A program made the translations under genes and the position numbers. Below, piece after piece: positions 48,901 to 52,054 of a DNA stretch of 64,000 nucleotides; within the stretch, counting starts at the first letter, position 1, and every line of letters starts with the position of its first letter. The notes beneath the pieces were generated by a model. That model ran no database searches. It saw nothing but the letters and a program-made list of their open reading frames with translations, and was not told the origin of the DNA. This DNA is from Nageia nagi (taxonomy: Eukaryota; Pinophyta): positions 133,858,001-133,922,000 of the forward strand of contig JBITNC010000001.1 of NCBI GenBank assembly GCA_050084985.1, in the 5' to 3' direction.

Positions 48901-49743
48901 CTGCAAGGATGTGTCCTTACCCCACCTCGATACCCATGGAGACACCCCACATCTGTTCCCTTGCAAAGGGAATTCTCGTGGATGTCCCACAACTCCCTTC
49001 CTCATGGGAACACATAGAGGATGCCAATATGTCCCCAAATATCTGAAAATAGAACATTAAAAAGCACAAAAAACCTACAATTGACGACTGCCATTTAATT
49101 TAGTTTAAATTCCACTCATTTTATGTCTATGACACGTTATTACTCTATTTTGTTTCTATTGCATGAGACACCATCTGGTTTAGTTACTAATTTGAATATC
49201 AAAGGCACCTTTTGTCCAATCTCAAGCAAGCCTATGGCAGGTTCAAAGCATGTTTTAGTCTCTTGCATGGTCAGAGTAGTGCCTCAATCACTTGAAAGGC
49301 ACGTTTTTTAAATTTCAATATAAAAATAATATTATATGAGATGGATACTTGGCATATAAAGAATGTAATGTGATATACTAAAATTTTGAATTATTTAGTG
49401 AATATTGAATCATTATGTTTGATTGTATTTTCATTTTGTCTATCATCAAAATATAAATATCAACAACCACCTCAAGATTATGCATTGTTCAGTGGTTTCT
49501 ATTTTTTAAATTCTTCAAATAGTCATCCCCTTTTTACAAACCCCTTGTTGCACATCCCCCCAAAATGGAAACTTGGTGCAACTTGCAATAGAATCATAAA
49601 GGGAACAACCAAGGAAAATTGCTATGTAACACATAGCAGCTACATAAGTTCCCTAGATTACCTTGAATGCTTGTATCTTTTGAGGTACAAGGGAGTCCTC
49701 AGTATGTCCAAGTCCAAGCTGCCCATTTTGATTACGACCCCAA
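3887..49743 (-). CDS. UVR8: UV-B photoreceptor UVR8, eight exons of a >45-kb gene (5' and 3' ends missing)
   Basis: Eight minus-strand exons join in frame (814 nt, about 271 codons) into an RCC1-type beta-propeller that follows Arabidopsis UVR8 without visible gaps from about residue 143 to 414. UVR8 is a nuclear/cytosolic homodimer that absorbs UV-B through its own tryptophans, becomes monomeric and binds COP1. Three GWRHT motifs lie exactly 52 residues apart, matching W233, W285 and W337. Arginines equivalent to 146, 200, 286 and 338, Glu182 and Lys304 are present; the position equivalent to Arg354 is Lys. The COP1-binding VP pair falls on 410-411. Introns measured from the splice sites are 3,474, 15,178, 17,208, 4,960, 190, 3,880 and 153 nt, the long ones filled with transposons. 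No stop or frameshift occurs in any exon, so the gene is probably functional. The exons for residues 1-142 and the final ~26 residues were not found. Family assignment is secure; expression is unknown. Confidence 0.95.
4093..4178 (-). CDS. UVR8: UVR8 exon, last propeller strand and linker
   Basis: The first base completes the split arginine codon. The exon then reads NIPKLVEALSADGS and a less conserved serine/threonine-rich linker before ending CAG|GTTTGT in phase 1. Arabidopsis has NFPKIIEALSVDG at the same place. The exon is 86 nt with consensus splice sites at both ends. Confidence 0.92.
4179..4985. other. UVR8 intron sequence, no gene seen
   Basis: AT-rich up to about 4,500, then more balanced. 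Overlapping frames on both strands at 4,509-4,831 share no recognisable motif. A duplicated GAATATTGCCAAGCCA-type segment at about 4,930-4,975 precedes the transposon-related part. Confidence 0.5.
5010..5112 (+). mobile_element. Fragment of the TG/CA-element 3' domain
   Basis: TGACGGATGAGGATTTGCTC and TTGTAATGCCATGTGG match the start of the conserved 3' domain complete at 10,157-11,179 and 55,463-56,489. Homology stops after roughly 100 bp, before the TATA box. It abuts a palindrome array in the opposite orientation, so two broken elements meet here. Confidence 0.75.
5255..6719 (-). mobile_element. 5' region of a TG/CA element: palindrome array, minus strand
   Basis: About ten degenerate palindromes of the form GCATGC-n-AAAAGACAAGATTTTGTCTTTT (given here in two arms) occur at roughly 5,258, 5,452, 5,523, 5,598, 5,741, 5,815, 5,960, 6,103, 6,218 and 6,330. 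At 6,645-6,719 the reverse complement of the family's 5' end is seen, with GGGTCCCCAAAATCGC and then GGGGCGTGTTGTGTTAGTC. The element therefore points left. Its ORF and 3' domain are not attached. Confidence 0.8.
6720..8058. other. UVR8 intron sequence, no gene seen
   Basis: AT-rich intron DNA with no frame above about 70 codons and no recognisable transposon motif. A small repeat of CTAACTTCACAACTAACTCC-like sequence lies at about 6,790-6,910. Confidence 0.5.
8059..8177 (-). CDS. UVR8: UVR8 exon carrying the W337-equivalent
   Basis: This 119-nt exon follows a TTGGCAG acceptor and ends AG|GTGATG within an arginine codon. It encodes KVVQVSCGWRHTTAVTDR and then a SWGKGTSGQLGHADATDR stretch. 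W337 and R338 are present. The R354 position is lysine (WGKG instead of WGRG), a conservative change in the dimer interface. Confidence 0.95.
8368..8439 (-). CDS. UVR8: UVR8 exon, residues ~305-328, with a GC splice donor
   Basis: This 72-nt phase-0 exon follows a CCTTGCAG acceptor and encodes FGQVGVGDNNDHSSP and then LLVKLPVRE. The frame to the next exon is kept only if the intron begins with GC (GAG|GCATGT). The nearby GT four bases further on would shift the frame. The preceding exon ends WGWNK, so the join gives the family's WNKFGQVGVG motif. Confidence 0.93.
8440..9860. other. UVR8 intron sequence, no gene seen
   Basis: No coding potential or known repeat was recognised. Sequence from about 9,500 on may be the internal part of the element whose 3' domain starts at 10,157, but it matches no other copy in the window. 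Confidence 0.45.
9905..9999. repeat. Inverted repeat with 27-bp arms
   Basis: The arm 9,905-9,931 (GAGTCTGTTCAAAATGAGGC and onward) is nearly perfectly complementary to 9,973-9,999, with two adjacent mismatches. The loop is about 41 bp. A related single arm (GTGGCAGAGTCATC) lies just upstream at about 9,874. The structure could fold as a hairpin in RNA or DNA. Confidence 0.85.
10157..11179 (+). mobile_element. TG/CA-element 3' domain with 5' internal remnant
   Basis: It starts TGTGATGGATGAGGATTTGC, has a TATTTATA box at 10,317-10,324 and ends GGAAAGAAAAACACCCCAACA. The same start, TATA and end are found at 26,083-27,159 and 55,463-56,489. About 100 bp upstream (GCAACAATT-TATTTTGTTT) also matches the sequence before the 26-kb copy, so this is the end of a longer element and not an insertion of the domain alone. 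No flanking duplication was found. Confidence 0.8.
11180..13399. other. UVR8 intron sequence, no gene seen
   Basis: Ordinary AT-rich intron DNA. A plus-strand stretch at 12,360-12,590 is open but has no known motif. Confidence 0.5.
13400..13471 (-). CDS. UVR8: UVR8 exon carrying the W285-equivalent UV-B sensor
   Basis: This 72-nt, 24-codon phase-0 exon lies between a TTTACAG acceptor and an AAG|GTAATC donor. It encodes ISGGWRHTMALDING followed by LYGWGWNK. The tryptophan and arginine of GWRHT correspond to W285, the main UV-B sensor, and R286, a key dimer salt-bridge residue. The closing lysine corresponds to Lys304. Confidence 0.95.
13472..14142. other. UVR8 intron sequence, no gene seen
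   Basis: AT-rich sequence following the W285 exon. Nothing recognisable on either strand. Confidence 0.5.
14143..15150 (-). mobile_element. TG/CA-element 3' domain (14,143-15,018) plus internal 3' end, minus strand
   Basis: On the minus strand it begins TGTGATGGATGAAGATTTGC at 15,018, has CTATTTATAG near 14,880 and ends in CCTCCAACA at 14,143. The piece at 15,019-15,150 matches the sequence just before the 55,463 copy, including a GGCTTGGG-GCCCA block. The domain is about 150 bp shorter than other copies. The rest of this element is missing. Confidence 0.78.
15151..15726. other. No gene; unassigned intron DNA
   Basis: AT-rich, no coding frame. It lies between two oppositely oriented TG/CA-element pieces and could be internal sequence of the left one. 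Confidence 0.4.
15980..16950 (+). repeat. Degenerate palindrome array, eight units
   Basis: Units at about 15,980, 16,099, 16,208, 16,327, 16,473, 16,617, 16,698 and 16,905 have AAAAGACAAAATCTTGTCTTTT-like cores (quoted as one 22-bp palindrome in two halves of 11) flanked by GCATGC. The best unit is 16,327-16,371. Spacing is about 80-200 bp. Confidence 0.85.
17344..17835 (+). repeat. Copia 5' LTR
   Basis: It starts TATTGGAATG (the 3' copy has TGTTGG, so the first dinucleotide has mutated) and ends TTCAATTCTTTCA. A TATA box (TATAAATA) is at 17,551. It is 492 bp against 489 bp for the partner. Confidence 0.95.
17837..17850 (+). promoter_or_regulatory. Copia primer-binding site
   Basis: TTGGTATCAGAGCT directly follows the 5' LTR. 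TGGTATCAGAGC is the usual initiator-methionine tRNA binding site of plant copia elements. Confidence 0.85.
17851..20364 (+). other. Copia leader, 2.5 kb, with a GC-rich patch
   Basis: Three parts are visible. Up to about 18,300 it is AT-rich. From about 18,340 to 19,060 it is clearly more GC-rich, with open frames on both strands but no recognised protein. From about 19,180 to 19,560 degenerate TAATGCATG(A/C)TTA motifs recur every 40-60 bp. The leader is long for a copia element and the GC-rich patch may be captured DNA. Confidence 0.6.
20365..21327 (+). pseudogene. Copia gag remnant
   Basis: The ATG at 20,365 opens MGESFLPKHILDSANYGIWE, typical of copia gag. A TAA at 20,464 interrupts it after 33 codons, then 285 codons stay open. 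The UBN2-like gag domain includes KDAWDKLKQIYLGS. An asparagine-rich spacer leads to a CCHC knuckle (CNYCDVHGHKEVDC, 21,208-21,249). A frameshift separates gag from protease. Confidence 0.9.
21374..22261 (+). pseudogene. Copia protease and integrase remnant
   Basis: Protease: WIVDSSCTNHL at 21,374, where the catalytic DSG has become DSS. Integrase: the pre-integrase zinc domain has HHRLGHLNH at about 21,753, but both cysteines of the usual CENC motif are tyrosines (YENY). The catalytic core keeps LMHLDLMGPF and LRSDN-RGEYT. After this the frame shifts. Each listed substitution fits a single G-to-A change. Confidence 0.88.
22312..23857 (+). pseudogene. Copia integrase end and reverse transcriptase remnant
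   Basis: NRCPTKAVQSKTPFEAW and LKVFGCETFSYI are the usual copia integrase tail. After a damaged linker, LDVKSAFFNGDL and CKLKKSLYRLK (22,955-23,155) and LLYVDDLLITG (YVDD at 23,282-23,293) are reverse transcriptase. A TAA replaces the glutamine of the family's LKQ-PR-WY motif at 23,156. The frame around 22,860-22,930 is deleted or shifted. Confidence 0.9.
23760..24246 (+). pseudogene. Copia RNase H remnant
   Basis: SDSDYEGDRDDRKST, STIEAEYYALSLAA and HVEIHARFVKEKV, followed by ADLFTKPLP, are the copia RNase H landmarks. A stop after GAIS replaces the family's tryptophan, and another after SLAA replaces glutamine. CTCAAGGGGGAGTGA closes the frame, a polypurine-like end found in many plant copia elements. 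Confidence 0.9.
24393..24668 (+). repeat. Tandem repeat between copia pol and 3' LTR
   Basis: Five copies of (C/T)A(G/A)TTATCCATATGTGA(A/G)GAACT occur with alternating spacers, one ending CATACTCTATTTTTT and the other a TCTTTGGCACTGTTC type. The result is a two-part unit of about 115 bp repeated two and a half times. Confidence 0.85.
25117..25125 (+). promoter_or_regulatory. Copia polypurine tract
   Basis: AAGGGGGAG lies immediately before the 3' LTR, at the position needed to prime plus-strand DNA. A near-identical tract follows pol at 24,226-24,234. Confidence 0.85.
25126..25614 (+). repeat. Copia 3' LTR
   Basis: It starts TGTTGGAATA and ends TTCAATTCTTTCA. A TATAAATA box is at 25,330. 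It keeps the TG start that the 5' copy lost. Confidence 0.95.
26083..27159 (+). mobile_element. 3' domain of the split TG/CA element
   Basis: It begins TGTGACAGATGAGGATTTGC and ends GGAAAGAAAAACTACCCAACA. GGGTTAGGGCAACACTTGGAG and CTATTTATACCCC near 26,190-26,230 form the promoter-like part shared with the other copies. Confidence 0.85.
27160..27689. other. UVR8 intron sequence, no gene seen
   Basis: AT-rich; no coding or repeat signal recognised. Confidence 0.45.
27690..29000. repeat. Diverged ~110-bp direct repeats flanking a distinct 1-kb island
   Basis: 27,690-27,805 and 28,880-28,990 share TTATAAAATA-G/TTT-AATTAAACT and ATCCAACATAGACTTCA. The island between begins with G/C-rich ATTCCCCCGTTTTGGGAAC (27,833) and ends near CCATTCTCCATTCTTGAGAATG. 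Within it a TGTGTATATATATATATTGATCACTATC block is present twice (about 28,769 and 28,831). It could be an old non-autonomous DNA transposon, but clear terminal repeats were not established. Confidence 0.45.
29001..30679. other. UVR8 intron sequence, no gene confirmed
   Basis: A minus-strand frame (28,946-29,254) is open for 102 codons but has no recognised motif. The rest is AT-rich. A ~30-bp block AAATTTAGACAA(C/T)TAAAATATCATGTAC is duplicated at about 30,251 and 30,328. Confidence 0.45.
30680..30853 (-). CDS. UVR8: UVR8 exon carrying the W233-equivalent
   Basis: This 174-nt, phase-0 exon has a TGTGCAG acceptor and an ACTCAG|GTATCA donor. Its 58 codons include VACGWRHTIAVS, which holds the W233-equivalent, and then YTYGWSKYGQLGHGDYEDH, nearly identical to Arabidopsis. 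It lies between the two largest introns: the copia element is in the intron downstream and the gypsy element in the intron upstream. Confidence 0.96.
31194..31874 (+). repeat. Gypsy 5' LTR
   Basis: TGTAATGTCCCC at the start and GGTCATTACA at the end form short inverted termini. A TATAAAA box is at 31,384-31,390. The LTR is 681 bp. Confidence 0.85.
31876..31891 (+). promoter_or_regulatory. Gypsy primer-binding site
   Basis: TGGTATCAAAGCCTGG lies one base after the 5' LTR and resembles the methionine tRNA 3' end complement used by plant LTR elements. Confidence 0.8.
32157..33563 (+). pseudogene. Gypsy gag remnant
   Basis: A frame from the ATG at 32,157 shifts near 32,430 and again near 32,690. 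It then encodes the retrotransposon gag domain (YDWWHHGLITQG, RFERKDEEEYFRDLATLK, VEEFQ, 32,686-33,315). The usual CCHC knuckle between RRKK and GKGQIHYIEVVS appears deleted at about 33,300-33,315, with only a stop and frame change left. An acidic linker follows. Confidence 0.88.
33583..33873 (+). pseudogene. Gypsy aspartic protease remnant
   Basis: MDSGATHNFID (33,583-33,615) holds an intact DSG triad. The frame then changes before GVQWLYSLGDY (33,792 onward), which belongs to the end of the protease region. Confidence 0.88.
33792..35251 (+). pseudogene. Gypsy reverse transcriptase and RNase H remnant
   Basis: RT landmarks in order are LVKKKDLTIRMCIDYGALN, KIDLRSGYHQIRM, FLVMPFGPTNPPATFQ and VFFDDILIYS. 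The YxDD box (34,599-34,610) reads FFDD. A TAG at 34,831 breaks the frame before LRGFLGLCSYYRRFI. RNase H has VDCDASGVVVGAILMQ, FSVYEKEMLAIM and IKTDHNSMKY. One frameshift (about 35,000) and a stop (35,249) separate the pieces. Confidence 0.92.
35263..36580 (+). pseudogene. Gypsy integrase remnant, chromodomain end missing
   Basis: The HHCC zinc domain (HDIPMAGHRS, HVRECVACQENK) and the DDE core (ISMDFIIGVP, IVSDRDSKF, SYHPQTDGQTEI) are recognisable. The C-terminal GPY/F motif (FYGPYKVVRKVG) identifies a chromovirus-type integrase. A TGA at 35,770 replaces the tryptophan before ERISMDF, and a TAG at 36,127 splits the core. After KKALGQQVIP the frame runs into unrelated sequence, so a chromodomain, if there was one, is lost. 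Confidence 0.92.
36581..37645 (-). pseudogene. hAT transposase C-terminal remnant
   Basis: Two minus-strand exons join at a CAG|GTTAGT donor (37,483) and a TTTGTAG acceptor (37,381). Exon one has REEDHIINKKKNNNLYGDD and LRQLVVRHLSQ. Exon two has SSSVAERNWSTYGFIHS and EKLVVVHNCLRL, the hAT dimerisation region, then an acidic tail (EDEGSSSDDYDMDEED). A TAG lies after EEVDDDA and an upstream TGA precedes FVEINHKL. CAAGGTTCCACGG at 36,581, G/C-rich and unlike its neighbours, may be the terminal repeat. The other end was not found. Confidence 0.82.
37760..39530 (+). mobile_element. LINE 3' fragment, second copy
   Basis: TTYGFEAWGYKL (~37,910), IERVQTLML, DPSFDQLRIYYHQLSIKT (38,490-38,560), an HFIFKC element with YYIQGRFHYLC, and NQQCLALYIQD (38,715-38,750) follow the order of the LINE reverse-transcriptase end and its zinc-finger tail. 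The copy at 1-845 shares the last part. The end resembles TGGGCATTAATACAATTTC followed by T-rich sequence near 39,480-39,530. There are many stops. Confidence 0.6.
39531..40715 (+). other. No gene; possible solo LTR at 40,024-40,660
   Basis: The sequence from TGTAATATCTCC (40,024) to CTTGTTACA (40,660) has TGTAA/TTACA ends like the gypsy LTR and an ATATAAACG box near 40,308. A GTCGGCCAACT(C/T) block is repeated inside. Flanks GTGAC and GCCCT do not match, so it is only a candidate. Confidence 0.4.
41310..43270 (+). repeat. ~360-bp degenerate tandem repeat
   Basis: A landmark GTTAGG-G-AGTTTTGC recurs at about 41,666, 42,042, 42,403 and 42,757, giving spacings of about 376, 361 and 354 bp. Each unit also has AAAACCTGCGCCTA and a TTTTGAGCTTCATGG-like block. 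A weaker landmark follows near 43,269. The array is related, in inverse orientation, to that at 62,815-64,000. Confidence 0.8.
43741..44834 (+). mobile_element. 3' domain of the ORF-less TG/CA element
   Basis: GGGATGAGTATTGTTCTCCCAC and ACATTGTAAT echo GGATGAGGATTTGCTCCCAC and ATTGTAATGCC of the larger elements. TATAAATA is at 43,850-43,857. The last bases, GGGAAAGAAAAGCATCCCAACA in two parts, match the family's end. Confidence 0.78.
44835..46031. other. UVR8 intron sequence, no gene seen
   Basis: AT-rich, no coding or repeat signal. Confidence 0.5.
46032..46187 (-). CDS. UVR8: UVR8 exon, residues ~171-222
   Basis: This 156-nt, phase-0 exon has a TTTTTGCAG acceptor and an AAT|GTAAGT donor. 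It contains KMVAAGAEHTVAVTEDG and LYGWGWGRYGNLGL, a full propeller blade. Glu182 (AAGAEH) and Arg200 (GWGWGR) are present. Where Arabidopsis has GLGDR this copy has GLADR, a substitution in the usual RCC1 glycine that could be a lineage trait. Confidence 0.95.
46188..49661. other. UVR8 intron (3.5 kb), no gene seen
   Basis: Apart from the duplication at 46,624-46,856, only AT-rich sequence and short open frames were found. A patch at about 48,905-49,030 is richer in CCCAC/GGGA motifs but has no clear structure. Confidence 0.5.
46624..46856 (+). repeat. 117-bp tandem duplication
   Basis: Two copies of a unit containing AAGTTCTAGATCAATGTA and CCATTAGCATGACACTACTCC lie head to tail with scattered substitutions. 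Confidence 0.88.
49662..49743 (-). CDS. UVR8: UVR8 exon, Arabidopsis residues ~143-170
   Basis: The 82-nt exon sits between a CACAG acceptor and an AAG|GTAATC donor. It starts with the third base of a split serine codon and ends in phase 0. It encodes SWGRNQNGQLGLGHTEDS and then a VPQKIQAF run. The arginine of SWGRN corresponds to Arg146, which pairs with Glu182 across the UVR8 dimer interface. It is the most 5' exon in the window; no upstream exon was seen between here and 64,000. Confidence 0.93.
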
Positions 49744-50423
49744 CTGTGAAACATGAAGACAAACAATTTTTAAAAAGTATGTAAAATAGAATTACTAAAA
49801 ATATACAAAACAATCTTACCATGCACAAATATAAGAAATGGCAATAATTATCCCAAGCAAAGTGAGTTTGTGATCCATTTCAGCGATGAATAGATGTCTA
49901 CTAAAATTTAAACCTTAAGTTTCTCCACACACCTGAAGGATGCACTCTTAGTAATGTTGGAAAAATTATAACGTAAAAGGAGGAAATAGTAGAAAGTAAT
50001 AAAAGATTACGGCGAAGCACAAGAAGAACACCCATGTAGTACAGAATATATTTTTAAGAACAAAAAGATGAAACCTTTAACTCCAAAGGATCAAGCAGCA
50101 CACTAACCATAAATGACAATTTTCACCTACACGGATATGTCCAACACAAAACACAAAGCCTATAGAACTGTCTAGATGGATAACAATATCACATCAACAT
50201 GCAAGCTATATTAAACTGAGATCTTGGAATCTCCTGATTTATACTAGAATTTAAGGAAAGAATGCCATGGGAAATGTAAACAATATAAGCAACGCCATAC
50301 ACAACAAGCCCAATGCATCATTCCTTAGTCTTAAGACATAAGTCAGTCCAGATGCACTGAAATTCAAGATTCAAGGTCTAAATATGCTGCACAGACAGGA
50401 TGCAAGGAATGTGTTGTTGATAC
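49744..50423. other. Sequence 5' of the first readable UVR8 exon; no exon found
   Basis: The exon for residues ~115-142 (GIRIKQIACG in Arabidopsis) would be expected upstream of 49,743 but was not recognised here or further right, so it probably lies outside the window. Confidence 0.5.
50419..50423. repeat. Left target-site duplication GATAC
   Basis: Identical to 56,490-56,494 on the other side of the element. Confidence 0.85.
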
Positions 50424-50699
50424 TGTTGTGTCTTACACAACTCGCCCCTAAATTTTGCAATTTTAGGGACCCTCGACAATCTGGAGCCTTGAATGTCAAG
50501 TCAAAACCATTCCCCCTCATCTCCAGTAAATCCTAAATTAAGCCCATGACCCTGAAATTTAAGTGCAATCGCCTTTCCAGCCCTGGCCATCTCAAATCGT
50601 AAAGTAAAACCCTCGAAAATCGAATAAGTCTGGCCGAGTATAGATTAGGTCTAGGTGAAATAGGGAAGTCCAAGTCATGTTCAAGCCGAAACGGACGGA

Positions 50700-51680
50700 C
50701 CCAAGCTTGGCCATGCTCCACGAAGACAAGATTGTGTCTTTCTGGGACATGCGCCCAACCTAGAAGGAAGCCTGGCTTCGAAATTAAGTCCCAAAATGCA
50801 AACTAGGCCACTCCTTGATGGCCTAACGCATGCCATGAAAAGACAAAATCTTTTCTTTCTAGGACATGCGCCAGGTTAAGAAGGACCTCAAGATGAAATC
50901 AAACATGAAAAAGGACAAGTTAGTGCATGAGAAGACTGGTGCAAGCCTTAAAAACACAAAATCTTCTCTTTTGGGAGCATGCGCCCAAGCCCAAAGGTTG
51001 TCAGGGAAAACTTGGAGCCCAAAAAGAAGAAATAGACTCACCTAAGGGGTTGGCGCATGCCTCGAAAAGACACAATCTTGTCTTTTGGGAGCATGCGCCT
51101 AGCCCAAGAAGCCCCCAATCGAGGATGAAACTTAGAATTTGGCTAAGGCTCAGAGTTTTGAAGCCTAGAGCACACTCTAGCATGACTAGAGAGGTTGGCG
51201 CATGCATCCAAAAAACAAAAACATGACTTTTTGGAGCATGCACCAAGCCTGGGAAAGCACCAAGGTGGAGCAAGTATGGGAAAATGACTAAGTCCATGTA
51301 TCAAGAGGCCAAAACAAGGCAAATCTGGCCATTTACAACCCAGCGCATGCCACGAGAAGACAAGATTATGAATATTGGGAGCATGCGCCTAGATTGGGCA
51401 AGCTCGAGAAGTTGGAGGGAGTTTCAAAAAGACAAGATCCTATCTTTTGAAACCATGCGCCAGGTTTGGGAGGCACCTTGGGTCAAGTCAAGATGAGAAA
51501 ATGAGCAAATCGAACCCTAGAGAATTAAGCACCAAGCAAAATCAAGCTCAGGGCAACGCTATAGGGTCAAGTTGGACGAGCAAAAACACTAGAAGGGCCA
51601 ACGTGGGGAATGCAACCACCCCAGGGGCTGGTGCATGCCTCAAAAAGACAAAACCTTGTCTTTTGGGAGCATGCGCCAGG
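50700..51680 (+). repeat. Palindrome array, eight units
   Basis: Units at about 50,712, 50,827, 50,940, 51,052, 51,197, 51,345, 51,420 and 51,630 read GGCGCATGC, a short spacer, a core of two complementary arms (AAAAGACAAAA / CTTGTCTTTT) and GGGAGCATGCGCC. Full arms can pair over about 20 bp. The clearest are 51,052-51,099 and 51,630-51,677. Sequences between units are unrelated in length (70-150 bp). Confidence 0.9.
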
Positions 51681-51834
51681 CCAAAAGAGCCTCCAGAAAC
51701 CCAACGATTGGTCCCAGACGGCCAGGAATAAGGTTTCAAGATGGCACACATCTCAAGGTCGGCCACTTCAATGGTTGAGATGTGTTTTTCTCCAAAACCT
51801 AGCCAACTAGGGTCTTCAAAATGCCCACATCAGC

Positions 51835-51842
51835 TATAAATA
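51835..51842 (+). promoter_or_regulatory. TATA box upstream of the orphan ORF
   Basis: TATAAATA lies 220 bp before the ORF's ATG and is conserved at the same place in the minus-strand copy (60,605-60,612). Confidence 0.65.
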
Positions 51843-52054
51843 TCAACTTGCGTACCTCATTTTCCCAAATTCAAATCGCACTCCTATTCTACACTTGCGC
51901 TGAAATTGCAAACTTTTGAGTTTCAAATCCGTCCATTTGCTTGGGGAGGCTTGCGCAAGAGATATAGAAGGTTACGAGCAAGACGGGGGGGTCATAGGCT
52001 TGCCAAAAAAGCACCACATCACCATGGAAGGTCCCCGTCATTCATCAGGGCACT

